A model generated the notes under the pieces. It did no database searches, was not told the DNA's origin, and saw only the letters and a list, made by a program, of their open reading frames with translations. The translations under genes were made by a program, and so were the position numbers. DNA of 33,124 nt, taken from contig JAHFQF010000003.1 in assembly GCA_023266435.1 (NCBI GenBank), positions 1-33,124 on the forward strand, given 5' to 3'. Each line of letters starts with the position of its first letter. Positions within the stretch are counted from its first letter, which is position 1. This document shows, piece after piece, positions 33,032-33,124 of this stretch. Source of the stretch: Legionellales bacterium. Its GTDB lineage: Bacteria; Pseudomonadota; Gammaproteobacteria; Berkiellales; Berkiellaceae.

Positions 33032-33124
33032 AAGCCGTTTTTTTGTTCTGCCCTGAATGCTTTAAGCCTCTCAGCATAGGCTGCTTCAGCTGCAGAAAAA
33101 GCGTCTTGAAACTCTTCTAGTTGT
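32965..33124 (-). CDS. Partial coding frame entering from beyond the window, likely the same gene before a frameshift
   Basis: Reading minus from 33123, an open frame encodes QLEEFQDAFSAAEAAYAERL and then KAFRAEQKNGL, an Ala/Glu-rich helical, coiled-coil-like segment, before running into a TAG at 32967-32965. It overlaps the 252-residue frame by 67 bases. At the T7 run 33038-33044 (A7 on the coding strand), one extra A would fuse AERLKAFRAEQKKRL with MDLAEGHKLPERSE in one frame. The 5' part is outside the window. Confidence 0.5.
   Translation of the reverse strand, partial: QLEEFQDAFSAAEAAYAERLKAFRAEQKNGLWISLKDINFRNGLKTRYPKRE

Noticed and set aside
1..33124. CRISPR arrays, tRNA/rRNA genes, toxin-antitoxin or phage-defence islands
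   Set aside because: No regular spaced repeats, no tRNA-like folds in the gaps I read, and no nuclease/helicase or toxin-antitoxin pairs among the genes.

Overview
The window is chromosomal DNA from a moderately low-GC gammaproteobacterium. The markers are a coaBC-dut-algC cluster, a pilMNOPQ-aroK-damX run, a coaD-YfhL-type ferredoxin pair, a zinc-free L33 and a PBP1A gene divergent from pilM. An LDH-like malate dehydrogenase, tandem ProP/MHS-type transporters, large unrecognised repeat- and Pro-rich proteins at both ends and decaying insertion sequences suggest a host-associated lineage of the Legionellales/Coxiella/Berkiella kind. That placement is inferred from family content; no 16S or database search was possible.

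Layout: (1) 1-2650, accessory edge: the N-terminus of an IS630-type transposase, then an 823-residue repeat protein preceded by a perfect 14-bp inverted repeat. (2) 2655-8180, housekeeping: xth, pyrE, the algC-dut-coaBC operon (minus strand) and the divergent rpmB-rpmG operon with two tandem terminators. (3) 8435-9604: a membrane fatty acid desaturase with its own promoter. (4) 9824-19107: one minus-strand run pilM-N-O-P-Q-aroK-damX-hemE-coaD-ferredoxin, mostly overlapping or closely spaced; aroB, which usually follows aroK, is not there. (5) 19300-23112: mrcA (plus), then mdh and rpmE (minus). (6) 23205-28752: a small acidic protein, a small exported protein, an anchored SGNH hydrolase, a MATE-type exporter, a beta-class GST and full-length CinA. 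(7) 28849-31330: two overlapping MHS-family transporter genes behind a 16-bp palindrome. (8) 31500-33124, second accessory edge: a dead IS3-family transposase fragment and an unrecognised gene that seems frameshifted at an A7 tract and runs off the window.

The core genes serve pyrimidine and CoA synthesis, dUTP removal, sugar-phosphate conversion, translation, haem and aromatic synthesis, the type IV pilus alignment complex and secretin, and peptidoglycan synthesis. Two different dispersed intergenic repeat families are each seen twice, at gene 3' ends. I see no CRISPR array, tRNA, rRNA or recognisable defence island. I did not find a clear new multi-gene system; the best leads are the two unrecognised edge proteins, the regulatory palindromes, the repeat families and the missing aroB.
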